Origin: Bacillota bacterium
GTDB lineage: Bacteria; Bacillota; Clostridia; Oscillospirales; Feifaniaceae
Assembly (NCBI GenBank): GCA_030705925.1
Contig: JAUZPM010000008.1
Coordinates: 1-50,726, forward strand
DNA: 50,726 nt
Direction: 5' to 3'
Positions 11,431 through 19,463 of the stretch are shown piece after piece. Within the stretch, counting starts at the first letter, position 1; each line of letters opens with the position of its first letter. The notes under the pieces are model-generated. The model was not told the origin of the DNA. It did no database searches and worked only from the letters and a program-made list of their open reading frames with translations. The position numbers were made by a program, and so were the translations under genes.

Positions 11431-12032
11431 AAGACCCGTACAGCGTGCTTGGCGTTTCCCCGTCAGCATCTGATGAAGAGATCAGAAACGCCTATCGCGA
11501 ACTTGCAAAGAAGTATCACCCCGACAATTACGCAGGAAATCCTTTAGCCGATCTTGCAAACGAGAAGATGAAGGAAGTAAACGAAGCATACGACGAGATC
11601 ATGAATAAACGCGCAAGCGGGGATAGGGGACAAAGCACTTACAGCGGCGGATGGCAGGGAACAGGTTCATCGAATTACCCCGATATTCGTGAAACCATAA
11701 TGCGAGGTCAGGCTGATGAGGCAATAAACCGTCTTAATGCCGTTTCGGCTCGCGAGCGCGGCGCCGAATGGCATTTTCTGATGGGCAGTGCCCTTTATAA
11801 AAAGGGCTGGGTTTTTGAGGCTCGTGGTCATTTCGGCACTGCATGTTCGCTTGACCCATCAAACGCCGAATACGCCAACGCATACAACAATATATCTCAA
11901 AGCGCCGGAAATTTCGGCGGATATAGAAATTACGGCAACAATAACGATCAATTATGCAACTGCTGTGCTCAGCTTTGGTGTGCCGACTGTCTGTGTGAAT
12001 CCTGCGGCGGCGACCTTATTCCATGCTGCTGA
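11427..12032 (+). CDS. J-domain (DnaJ-like) protein with Cys-rich tail
   Basis: This is a 201-aa co-chaperone-like protein. Residues 1-65 form a J domain with the HPD motif (31-33) that would stimulate a DnaK-type ATPase. There is no Gly/Phe region plus CXXCXGXG zinc centre, so it is not canonical DnaJ. Residues about 90-155 look like a TPR-type helical segment ([15 protein letters not shown]). The last 25 residues hold nine cysteines (CNCC...CADCLCESC...CC), which could bind metal. It overlaps the DUF5685 gene upstream and is followed one base later by a membrane protein gene. Confidence 0.88.
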   Translation: MKDPYSVLGVSPSASDEEIRNAYRELAKKYHPDNYAGNPLADLANEKMKEVNEAYDEIMNKRASGDRGQSTYSGGWQGTGSSNYPDIRETIMRGQADEAINRLNAVSARERGAEWHFLMGSALYKKGWVFEARGHFGTACSLDPSNAEYANAYNNISQSAGNFGGYRNYGNNNDQLCNCCAQLWCADCLCESCGGDLIPCC

Positions 12033-12033
12033 T

Positions 12034-12543
12034 ATGAAAAAGGGATTTACTGAACAGATCGCATATGGGGGCATAGTGGCGGCGCTGTCGGTTGCCGTTC
12101 TGTTCCTTTCCGCGATTATTCCGAGCGGACAGTTCGGATTTGCAGCGGCGGCAGGCTGCGCTCTTGTTTTAGTGATACTGCACAGCGGTAAAAAAACTGC
12201 TTTTTTAGTATTTATAGCAGTTTCAGTGCTGAGCCTTCTTCTTATTCCGGGCAAAGATACTGCCCTGGTTTACGTTGCGTTTTTCGGGCCATACACCTTC
12301 ATAAAGAATTATATCGAGAGGCTTGGTAACCTTTTGTGGGAATGGGTCATTAAACTTGCGTTTTTCAACGCCGATATAACTATTTTATATTTTGCAGCTA
12401 AGTTTGTATTCAAAATGCCAGACGAACTGGGGCATACGCTTGCGTTATTCTTTGTTATTTATAACGTTACTTTTGTGCTGTATGACATCGCATTTTCCCG
12501 GTTAATCTCGGTAATCTCATTTAAATTAAAAAAATTTATTTAA
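12034..12543 (+). CDS. Small integral membrane protein
   Basis: This is a 169-aa hydrophobic protein with four to five membrane helices. Its N-terminus (EQIAYGGIVAALSVAVLFLS) and overall pattern resemble small S-component-like membrane proteins, but no named motif is present and I do not assign a substrate. The start ATG at 12034 lies one base after the J-protein stop with no strong ribosome site, so expression probably depends on coupling. A longer in-frame start exists, but it would run through the J-protein gene. Synteny with the DUF5685 and J-domain genes suggests one functional unit. Confidence 0.75.
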   Translation: MKKGFTEQIAYGGIVAALSVAVLFLSAIIPSGQFGFAAAAGCALVLVILHSGKKTAFLVFIAVSVLSLLLIPGKDTALVYVAFFGPYTFIKNYIERLGNLLWEWVIKLAFFNADITILYFAAKFVFKMPDELGHTLALFFVIYNVTFVLYDIAFSRLISVISFKLKKFI

Positions 12544-12579
12544 AATAATATATTAAAAAGATACACATATACCTTTTTC

Positions 12580-12608
12580 TTGCCTATTTACCGTATTTGT
12601 GGTATACT
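12580..12608 (+). promoter_or_regulatory. typA promoter
   Basis: TTGCCT (12580-12585) and TATACT (12603-12608) are separated by 17 bases, about 27 bases before the TTG start of typA. Confidence 0.65.
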
Positions 12609-12634
12609 GTTTTTTCGTTAAGGAGTTGACATTT

Positions 12635-14458
12635 TTGGATAAAGAGAATATAAGAAATATCGCAATTATTGCGCACGTTGACCACGGCAAAACTACGCTG
12701 GTGGATGCAATGTTAAAGCAGAGCGGCACTTTTAGGGAAAATGAAGTCGTTGCCGAAAGGGTCATGGATTCCAATGATCTTGAACGTGAGAGGGGCATCA
12801 CGATACTTGCGAAAAACACCTCTCTTTTTTATAAAGGAATTAAGATAAACATAGTTGACACACCGGGACACGCCGATTTCGGCGGTGAGGTTGAACGCAG
12901 CCTCAGCATGGTTGACGGAGTATTGCTTCTCGTAGACGCATTCGAGGGCTGTATGCCTCAGACGCGATTTGTCTTAAAGAAAGCCCTTGATCTTCACCTT
13001 AAGCCTATTGTAGTTGTCAATAAGGTGGACAGGCCCAATGCCCGTCCATATGAGGTCGTAGATGAGGTGCTTGAGCTTCTGATCGACCTTGAGGCATCTG
13101 ATGAACAGCTTGACTCCCCCGTTATTTACGCTTCCGGGCGTGACGGATGGGCAAGTCTTACGACAGACCCGACAAACGATTTGAAAGCGCTTTTTGATAT
13201 GATCGTTGAGACTATCCCGTCACCGCAGGGCGATGAGGAAGGTCCGTTCCAGATGAGCGTTTCCAATATAGACTATGATGAATACACCGGAAGAATAGCT
13301 ATAGGTCGTATCAACCGCGGAAAGATCTCAAATAAAGAGAACATCTCTGTCTGCCGCCAGAACGGCGATATAGATCACGGAAAAATTTCTGCGTTATACA
13401 CCTATGAGGGGCTTAAAAAAGTGCCTGAGGAAGAGGCGTTCTTCGGCGACATGATTGCAATCTCCGGCGTTACTGACATAAACATCGGTGACACGATTTG
13501 TGCAAACGATTATCCCGAAGCCCTTCCGTTCATAAAAGTCGATCAGCCGGTTTTAAGCATGAACTTCAGCGTAAACAACAGCCCGTTCGCGGGCAGGGAA
13601 GGGCAGTTCGTTACTTCCCGCCACCTGCGTGACCGCTTGTTTAAAGAGCTTGAATCCAACATCAGCTTGAAGGTCGAGGAAACGGATTCAGCCGACACAT
13701 ACAAAGTTTCCGGCCGCGGCGAGCTTCATTTATCTGTCCTTATTGAAAATATGAGACGGCAGGGATATGAATTTCAGGTTTCAAAGCCTAATGTTATCTT
13801 AAAAGAGATAGACGGCGTTGAATGCGAACCGTATGAGCTCTTGTTTGTAGATGTTCCTGACGAGTTCACTGGTACAGTCATAGACAAGATCCTTCAGCGC
13901 AAAGGTGAAATGAAGGATATGCACGCAGTTTCCAGAGGTTATACCAGAATAAAATTTCTTATTTCGTCCCGCGCACTTATCGGTTATAGAAGCGAGCTTT
14001 TAACCGATACAAAAGGCAACGGCGTTATGAATACACTGTTTGACGGATATTATCCTGTAAAAGGCTCTGTCCCTGGCAGAAGCCGCGGCGCCCTTGTCGC
14101 ATGGGAAACCGGCGAATCTGTCGTATACGGGCTTTACAACGCGCAAGAGCGCGGCGATCTCTTCATCGACGCGGGAGTAAAAGTGTACGAAGGCATGGTC
14201 GTTGGACTTAACAACAAATTAGGCGACATCGTTGTAAACGTATGCAAGAAAAAACATGTTACAAATATGCGTGCATCCGGCTCGGATGAGGCGCTTAGGC
14301 TCACTCCTCCAAGACTTATGAGTCTTGAGCGTTATCTTGAACTGCTCGATGATGATGAACTGCTGGAAGTTACCCCGGATAATCTTCGTATGCGCAAACG
14401 CATTCTTGATACGGAGCTTCGCGCAAAATACAACAGCCAGCTTAATAAAAAGGCGTAA
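12635..14458 (+). CDS. typA: Ribosome-associated GTPase TypA/BipA
   Basis: This translational GTPase binds the 70S ribosome and is linked to stress and cold growth and to 50S assembly. The 607 aa include G1 [10 protein letters not shown]2 with ERERGITI, G3 [11 protein letters not shown]4 NKVDR, then EF-G-like domains and the BipA C-terminal domain. The start is a TTG at 12635 with AAGGAG nine bases upstream. The upstream in-frame ATG (12599) lies inside the promoter and has no ribosome site. It is flanked by its own promoter and terminator, so it is probably monocistronic. Confidence 0.95.
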   Translation: MDKENIRNIAIIAHVDHGKTTLVDAMLKQSGTFRENEVVAERVMDSNDLERERGITILAKNTSLFYKGIKINIVDTPGHADFGGEVERSLSMVDGVLLLVDAFEGCMPQTRFVLKKALDLHLKPIVVVNKVDRPNARPYEVVDEVLELLIDLEASDEQLDSPVIYASGRDGWASLTTDPTNDLKALFDMIVETIPSPQGDEEGPFQMSVSNIDYDEYTGRIAIGRINRGKISNKENISVCRQNGDIDHGKISALYTYEGLKKVPEEEAFFGDMIAISGVTDINIGDTICANDYPEALPFIKVDQPVLSMNFSVNNSPFAGREGQFVTSRHLRDRLFKELESNISLKVEETDSADTYKVSGRGELHLSVLIENMRRQGYEFQVSKPNVILKEIDGVECEPYELLFVDVPDEFTGTVIDKILQRKGEMKDMHAVSRGYTRIKFLISSRALIGYRSELLTDTKGNGVMNTLFDGYYPVKGSVPGRSRGALVAWETGESVVYGLYNAQERGDLFIDAGVKVYEGMVVGLNNKLGDIVVNVCKKKHVTNMRASGSDEALRLTPPRLMSLERYLELLDDDELLEVTPDNLRMRKRILDTELRAKYNSQLNKKA

Positions 14459-14468
14459 GTAAAAATCA

Positions 14469-14517
14469 CCGTATTAAAATGCCCTTGCAGTACAAGGTTT
14501 TTTAATGCGGTTTTTTT
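14469..14517 (+). terminator. Rho-independent terminator after typA
   Basis: CCGTATTAAAA pairs with TTTTTTAATGCGG across an inner CCTTG/CAAGG hairpin. A run of seven T follows (14511-14517). Confidence 0.85.
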
Positions 14518-14545
14518 ATAAAAAATTTAAATACGGAGATATGCT

Positions 14546-15148
14546 ATGAACCCAACGCTGAAATTTTTATTTAAAGCTCTATGGTTTACAGTTATGGCAG
14601 CAATAATATGTCTTCTTATCGGCGCAACTTTCGGAATAATATCACAAGGCGGCATACTGAAGTGGATATTGACATTCGCTAACGCTTTAATCTATATCTC
14701 TATACATTACTCATTCGGGTGGAATCAGGGGCTTCGTGACAGAAATGAAGTCAAGTTCAATCACCAAAAAGAGAATTATTTTAAAGGATTCCTTGCCGGC
14801 GCCTTTACTTTTATCCCATCCGCAATACTCCTCATAGGTTTCTTTTTAAGCCATATCGACAATAATACCTCATCTTTCTTTAATATCGCATTAAGGACAT
14901 GGCTTTACGCATTTATAGAATTTATAATATATTTTATAAACCACGGTACAAAAGTATATATCGCCCTTCTGGCGCTGATTGCGCCTCTTACGCTCGGCAT
15001 CTCGTATATCCTGGGCTATAGGGAATTAAGCGTTGTCCGCGGCTTTACTGCAGGCTCTTTTAATGCTTTCAACAAACCTGTTAGAAACGATTCCGCAAAA
15101 AGTATATTAAACGAGAAAAACTTAAGAAATCTAAAAAAGAAAAAATAA
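14546..15148 (+). CDS. Uncharacterised membrane protein
   Basis: This 200-aa protein has four predicted membrane helices (about 10-30, 38-54, 85-105 and 135-158). Its C-terminal tail is strongly basic and ends in KKKK. I recognise no catalytic motif or named family. The start has a GGAG six bases upstream. It lies between the typA terminator and the CwlD-like amidase gene, 48 bases before the latter, so it may share that transcript. A structural role at the membrane is possible but unsupported. Confidence 0.7.
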   Translation: MNPTLKFLFKALWFTVMAAIICLLIGATFGIISQGGILKWILTFANALIYISIHYSFGWNQGLRDRNEVKFNHQKENYFKGFLAGAFTFIPSAILLIGFFLSHIDNNTSSFFNIALRTWLYAFIEFIIYFINHGTKVYIALLALIAPLTLGISYILGYRELSVVRGFTAGSFNAFNKPVRNDSAKSILNEKNLRNLKKKK

Positions 15149-15196
15149 AAAGCATAGCGGGCATATTTACCGAATACGATTTATTGGTGATGCCTA

Positions 15197-15925
15197 ATGT
15201 TTTTAGTTATTAATAAAAGAACTATACTAATTACTCTTGGGGTTTTGATTTTTATTCCAATTTGCCTGCTCGGCATATCTCAATATCATAAAGATACGCC
15301 TGCGCTCGCTGACGCCAAAACCGTTATAATAGATGCAGGGCACGGCGGATTTGACGGCGGTGCTGTTGCCGACAATGGCGTTGTTGAAAAGGATATAAAC
15401 CTTTCGATCGCAAAAAAACTTGAAACAATACTTTTAAAACAGGGAATTGCGGTCATAATGACAAGAAGTGACGACGTTGCGCTGGCGTCCTCCAAGGCCG
15501 AGGATACGCGCGCGCGTGTTCAATTAATGAAAACTCACCCGGAGGCTATATATGTAAGCGTCCATTGCAACAAATTCGGTCAGTCTCAGTATAAAGGTCT
15601 TCAGACTTTTTATTCACAAAATGCAAAAGAGGGGAAACTGCTGGGCGAATGCATACAGGGTGCAGTTAAAGACCTTCAGCCTGAAAATAAACGTGAATCT
15701 AAAGTTGCCGATAGGAGTATCTATATTTTAAAGCATGCCCCAATCTGTGCAACGATCGTGGAATGCGGATTTTTATCCAACAGTGAAGACCTTAAAAATC
15801 TTCAAGACCCGTTATATCAGGATAATATTGCGGATGTTATATCAAAAGGCATTAATAATTTTTATTCCCAGTTGGAAAAATCAAAACTGCCCGCAGTGCC
15901 GGAACAACCAAATATACAGGAGTAG
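15197..15925 (+). CDS. cwlD: N-acetylmuramoyl-L-alanine amidase (CwlD-like)
   Basis: This is a zinc-dependent peptidoglycan amidase of the Amidase_3 fold. An N-terminal membrane anchor (residues 9-29) leads into the catalytic domain with zinc ligands His49 (DAGHGG), Glu64 (VVEKD) and His123 (SVHCN), and catalytic Glu190 (IVECGFLSN). Size, anchor and single-domain layout fit CwlD, which in spore formers makes muramic-delta-lactam in cortex. That assignment is by similarity and context. It ends three bases before radA, so the two are likely co-transcribed. Confidence 0.85.
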   Translation: MFLVINKRTILITLGVLIFIPICLLGISQYHKDTPALADAKTVIIDAGHGGFDGGAVADNGVVEKDINLSIAKKLETILLKQGIAVIMTRSDDVALASSKAEDTRARVQLMKTHPEAIYVSVHCNKFGQSQYKGLQTFYSQNAKEGKLLGECIQGAVKDLQPENKRESKVADRSIYILKHAPICATIVECGFLSNSEDLKNLQDPLYQDNIADVISKGINNFYSQLEKSKLPAVPEQPNIQE

Positions 15926-15928
15926 AAA

Positions 15929-17293
15929 ATGTCTGAAAAAACAAAAAGTGTCTTCGTCTGTTCAGAGTGTGGCTACGAATCGCTTAGATGGTATGGAAAA
16001 TGTCCAGGATGCGAATCGTGGAACACTCTTACAGAAGAGATAAGAACGCCGGAAAAAGAAAAAAAAATAAAGCGTGAAACTGCCAGAGGGTCGACAATAC
16101 AGCATTCAGTAAGTGTAAATGAAATAAGCTTTACAGATAATATTCGCTTTGACACAGGCTTGTCTGAGCTGAATAGGGTACTGGGCGGCGGCGCCGTAAA
16201 GGGTTCTGTTACGCTGATCGGCGGTGACCCCGGCATTGGAAAATCAACGCTGCTTCTTCAAATCTGCGAGTTTCTCGGCAATTCATGCAAAATACTGTAC
16301 ATATCAGGCGAAGAGTCGCTAGGTCAGCTCAAACTGCGTGCACACAGGCTGGGCGTAACGTCGGACAACCTTTTCCTACTTGCCCAGACTAATATCGAGC
16401 ATATAACCGATACTATTTCAAAGGACAAGCCTGATATCGTCATCGTTGACTCGATACAGACGGTCTACAGCCCTGAAATCAGCGCGATTCCCGGCAGCAT
16501 CAGCCAGATAAGAGAATGTTCCTTGAGGCTTACCGATCTTGCAAAATCGACAGATCTCACGGTATTCCTTGTCGGGCATATCAATAAAGAAGGGGCTATC
16601 GCGGGTCCTAAAGTCCTTGAACATATGGTGGATACCGTTTTATATTTTGAAGGCGATAAAAATCAAAGCTATCGCATACTGCGCTCCTCAAAAAACCGTT
16701 TCGGTTCGACAAACGAGATAGGTGTTTTTGATATGGAGACAGATGGCTTAAAAGAAGTTGTCAATCCATCACTCATGCTGCTTTCCGGCCGGCCGCAAAA
16801 CGTGCCTGGCACATGCGTCGTTTCTGTGCTTGAGGGAACACGTCCAATTCTTGCTGAAATACAGGCTCTTTTAGTCCAGACGAATTACGGGATGCCTAGG
16901 CGAACCGCAACAGGTATCGATCAAAACCGTGTTTCCATGCTGCTCGCTGTGCTTGAAAAAAGGGCAGGGCTTCGCATTTCAACCTGTGATGTATTCGTTA
17001 ACGTAATAGGCGGTCTTCGCCTGTTTGAGCCGTCGTCAGACCTTGCAGTCTGCCTTTCAATGGCGTCCAGCTTTTTCGACAGACCTGTTGACGACACACT
17101 GGTTTCAATCGGTGAAATCGGGCTTGCAGGTGAAGTTCGTTCCGTTTCGGGGCTCGAAAGCAGGATATCGGAAGCAACCCGACTCGGATTTAAAAGATTC
17201 ATAGTTCCAAAATTCAATAAATTGCCGCCCATAGATGGGGTTGAGATTTTTCAAGTCAAAAACATCGCTGAGGCGATAGAGATTGCTTTATAA
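15929..17293 (+). CDS. radA: DNA repair protein RadA
   Basis: RadA (Sms) is a RecA-like helicase that extends recombination intermediates. The 454 aa have an N-terminal zinc finger (C11, C14, C25, C28), Walker A GDPGIGKST (99-107), the family-specific KNRFGS motif (255-260) and a C-terminal Lon-protease-like domain (VGEIGLAGEVR) without proteolytic function. Length and motifs are complete. It follows the amidase gene with three bases between and is closed by a terminator. Confidence 0.97.
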   Translation: MSEKTKSVFVCSECGYESLRWYGKCPGCESWNTLTEEIRTPEKEKKIKRETARGSTIQHSVSVNEISFTDNIRFDTGLSELNRVLGGGAVKGSVTLIGGDPGIGKSTLLLQICEFLGNSCKILYISGEESLGQLKLRAHRLGVTSDNLFLLAQTNIEHITDTISKDKPDIVIVDSIQTVYSPEISAIPGSISQIRECSLRLTDLAKSTDLTVFLVGHINKEGAIAGPKVLEHMVDTVLYFEGDKNQSYRILRSSKNRFGSTNEIGVFDMETDGLKEVVNPSLMLLSGRPQNVPGTCVVSVLEGTRPILAEIQALLVQTNYGMPRRTATGIDQNRVSMLLAVLEKRAGLRISTCDVFVNVIGGLRLFEPSSDLAVCLSMASSFFDRPVDDTLVSIGEIGLAGEVRSVSGLESRISEATRLGFKRFIVPKFNKLPPIDGVEIFQVKNIAEAIEIAL

Positions 17294-17295
17294 AC

Positions 17296-17336
17296 GCAAA
17301 AAACGCCCAGACTATTGTCCAGGCGTTTTTGCTTTT
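17296..17336 (+). terminator. Terminator after radA
   Basis: GCAAAAAACGCC (17296-17307) pairs with GGCGTTTTTGC (17322-17332), with a T-rich tail. The A-rich 5' arm may let it work in both directions. Confidence 0.8.
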
Positions 17337-17384
17337 CGAATAACACAACCGGTAACTCAGAATAACTCTCTGAATTCTCTAAAG

Positions 17385-17547
17385 AAAGTAATTTTACTTT
17401 GCAAAACTTACAATATAAAATATGCCTTCCAACCGGGTTTTGACATGTTAAACGAAATGAAAAGGACTATCAACGATCCTTTTATTTTAAACCCTTTTAG
17501 GGTGTTTGTTGGGTAATACTATAGTTGTATTACCCAGTTGGAAGGCA
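17385..17547 (+). other. Promoter plus multi-stem structured element (candidate RNA)
   Basis: This part of the 358-base gene-free gap holds a dyad AAAGTAA-tt-TTACTTT (17385-17400) over a -35 TTTACT (17393-17398), then 17 bases and -10 TAAAAT (17416-17421). Next comes a 15-base inverted repeat, TGCCTTCCAAC.GGG (17423-17437) against 17533-17547 (14 of 15 pairs). It encloses three hairpins: AAAAGGA/TCCTTTT (17460-17483), AAACCC/GGGTgTTT (about 17489-17507) and a perfect 10-bp stem (17510-17536). The last stem competes with the base of the outer one. No T-tract follows, so it may be a leader of the next gene or a small mobile element. I do not recognise a known RNA family. Confidence 0.5.
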
Positions 17548-17651
17548 CTTAGAAAAATTGTGACATTTAAATCAATAAACAGACAAAATCAATATATTCC
17601 TTCCGTGATTATTTTAACCTTTATTAAATTTAATATTCAGGAATATAAATT

Positions 17652-18416
17652 ATGGAATTTATAAAAAAGCCAAACCTGCCGAAAGGGCAGGCGAGCACTG
17701 TCATCATTTCAAAAACAGCCGCAGAATTATTTGAACAGAAATTAAGAAAATTAAATATCGAAGCGCTCATTGTAGGTTCTTGCCCAGATCTTGCGGGGCC
17801 TGTAAGCGACCATCCTGATATGCAGTTACTTCATACAGGTGGCAGAACATTTGTTCTTGCTGCTAATTCGGCATTGCTTTTTGATACTCAAAAAATCGGA
17901 ATGAATGCTGTATACGCTGAAAAACTCAAACATGATTATCCTGATGATATAATGCTTAATGCCGCAATTCTGGATGATAAAATGTTTTGTCTTAAAAAAC
18001 ATATCTCAAAAAAACTTTTCGAATTTCCGTTTAAGGTGATAAGCGTAAAACAGGGATATTCCAAATGTTCGATCTGCGTTGTTGACGAAAACTCAATAAT
18101 AACAGAAGATCTGTCTATACACGAGGCAGCAATGCGTAATGGAATAGCGTCTCTGTTAATAACTAAGGGCTATGTATCAATAGATGGTTACGATTACGGT
18201 TTTATAGGCGGAGCGACGGGGAAACTGTCTGAAAATCTATTGGCGTTCACCGGAAAAATCGACAGCCATCCGGACAAGGATAAAATTTTAAACTTTATTG
18301 ATGCAAGAAATATAAAGCCATTGTTTTTAACCGACAAAGATATTTTCGATGTCGGCTCGATAATCCCTGTAAAAGAATCCTTAAGGGAAGTATTGACACC
18401 TGAGCAAAATTTATAA
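17652..18416 (+). CDS. DUF6873 family GME-fold protein
   Basis: This 254-aa protein belongs to the group annotated DUF6873, related to guanidino-group-modifying (GME) enzymes such as arginine deiminase and dimethylargininase. Fold-like elements include an early LHTGG, the segment KCSICVVDENSIITED and a late GFIGGATGKL, which sits where GME enzymes carry GG-containing catalytic loops. A catalytic Cys equivalent is not evident to me, so activity is uncertain. An AGGAAT about eight bases upstream supports the start. It lies 104 bases after the structured element, which may be its leader. The promoter of the next gene is in its 3' end. Confidence 0.75.
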   Translation: MEFIKKPNLPKGQASTVIISKTAAELFEQKLRKLNIEALIVGSCPDLAGPVSDHPDMQLLHTGGRTFVLAANSALLFDTQKIGMNAVYAEKLKHDYPDDIMLNAAILDDKMFCLKKHISKKLFEFPFKVISVKQGYSKCSICVVDENSIITEDLSIHEAAMRNGIASLLITKGYVSIDGYDYGFIGGATGKLSENLLAFTGKIDSHPDKDKILNFIDARNIKPLFLTDKDIFDVGSIIPVKESLREVLTPEQNL

Positions 18417-18422
18417 TATAAT
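18393..18422 (+). promoter_or_regulatory. Consensus promoter of the Xer-type recombinase gene
   Basis: TTGACA (18393-18398) and TATAAT (18417-18422) are both perfect and separated by 18 bases. They lie at the end of the DUF6873 gene. Confidence 0.75.
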
Positions 18423-18448
18423 TATACAAAATAAAAATTTTGTATAAT
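18421..18448 (+). repeat. 28-bp perfect palindrome, possible dif/Xer site or operator
   Basis: ATTATACAAAAT (18421-18432) and ATTTTGTATAAT (18437-18448) are perfect inverted repeats separated by AAAA. Read as 11+6+11 bases the site has exactly the layout of a chromosomal dif site, and the right arm shares T-T-x-T-G-T with known XerD half-sites. It lies 17 bases before a Xer recombinase gene and overlaps its -10 box, so an operator or mRNA hairpin is equally possible. Confidence 0.55.
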
Positions 18449-18465
18449 TGAGGGAAGGAAAAATA

Positions 18466-19455
18466 ATGGACGGCTATCCTGAAATATTAAATGACTTTCT
18501 GACTCATATGGAAACCATTCGCGGCAAATCACAGAAAACCGTTGATGAATACGCTCTTGATCTTAGAATGTTTTTCAGATTCATGAAAATACATAGAAAG
18601 CTCGTTTCTGCTGACACCGAATTTTCAGACATTACGATCGACGACATCGATCTTGATTTTGTAAGAACTGTTACCTTAAGCGACATTTATTCTTACTTGA
18701 ACTATCTAGGTCGCGATAAAAAAGACAAAGCCGCAACACGCGCCCGCAAGGTCGCTTCTCTTCGCTCATTTTTTAAATTTCTTACGCTAAAGACTCATCA
18801 GCTTGAAAACAACCCGACCGAGACGCTTGACGCGCCGAAACTGCGCTCATCTCTTCCTGTATATCTTTCGCTTGAGGAATCGCTTGAGCTGCTTAACACG
18901 GTTGACGGGCCTTTTAAAGAACGTGATTTTTGCATACTGATCCTATTCTTAAACTGCGGAATGCGGCTCTCAGAGCTTGTCGGGATAGATATAACTGATA
19001 TCAAAGACGACACGCTCCGCGTCCTCGGCAAAGGCAATAAAGAACGTACTGTATATTTAAATGACGCATGTCTTGACGCAATATATAAATATCTTGAGAT
19101 ACGGCCTCGTGACGGCGTTCCGGCTGATTCAAAAAACGCTCTGTTTTTAAGCAAACGGAAAACAAGAATCAGCCCGAAAACCGTTCAGTGGCTTGTAAAA
19201 AAATACATAGAGAGCGCCGGACTTGATGGCAAGCATTATTCTACTCATAAGCTGCGCCATACCGCCGCAACGCTGATGTTCCGCGACGGCGGCGTCGATG
19301 TGCGCACACTTCAGGAAATCCTCGGTCATGCACAGCTTACTACTACACAGATCTATACGCATGTTTCAGACGAACAGCTCAAAAAAGCCGCTATGAAAAA
19401 CCCGCTTTCAAAAGTAACAGGCGCTAAAATCGAAAGCAGAAAAAATAAAAAATAA
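18466..19455 (+). CDS. Tyrosine recombinase, XerC/XerD family
   Basis: This is a site-specific recombinase of 329 aa. An N-terminal SAM-like core-binding domain (about 5-115) precedes the catalytic domain with Arg167 (CGMRLSEL), Lys189 (GKGNKER), His261/Arg264 (HKLRH), His288 (LGHAQ) and nucleophile Tyr297. All six residues are present, so the enzyme should be active, probably in chromosome dimer resolution. The start ATG at 18466 has GAAGGAA upstream; a longer start at 18448 falls inside the palindrome. It is about 30 aa longer than typical XerC because of inserts near residues 50-65. No phage genes surround it. Confidence 0.9.
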   Translation: MDGYPEILNDFLTHMETIRGKSQKTVDEYALDLRMFFRFMKIHRKLVSADTEFSDITIDDIDLDFVRTVTLSDIYSYLNYLGRDKKDKAATRARKVASLRSFFKFLTLKTHQLENNPTETLDAPKLRSSLPVYLSLEESLELLNTVDGPFKERDFCILILFLNCGMRLSELVGIDITDIKDDTLRVLGKGNKERTVYLNDACLDAIYKYLEIRPRDGVPADSKNALFLSKRKTRISPKTVQWLVKKYIESAGLDGKHYSTHKLRHTAATLMFRDGGVDVRTLQEILGHAQLTTTQIYTHVSDEQLKKAAMKNPLSKVTGAKIESRKNKK

Positions 19456-19463
19456 CAGTAATT

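Noticed and set aside
11788-12033. In-frame N-terminal extension of the membrane protein at 12034
   Set aside because: The extra 82 residues are encoded within the J-domain gene in another frame and are not hydrophobic; the ATG right after that gene's stop fits better.
18466-19455. Integrase of a prophage or integrative element
   Set aside because: No phage, tRNA or att features surround it; the setting is housekeeping and Xer-like.
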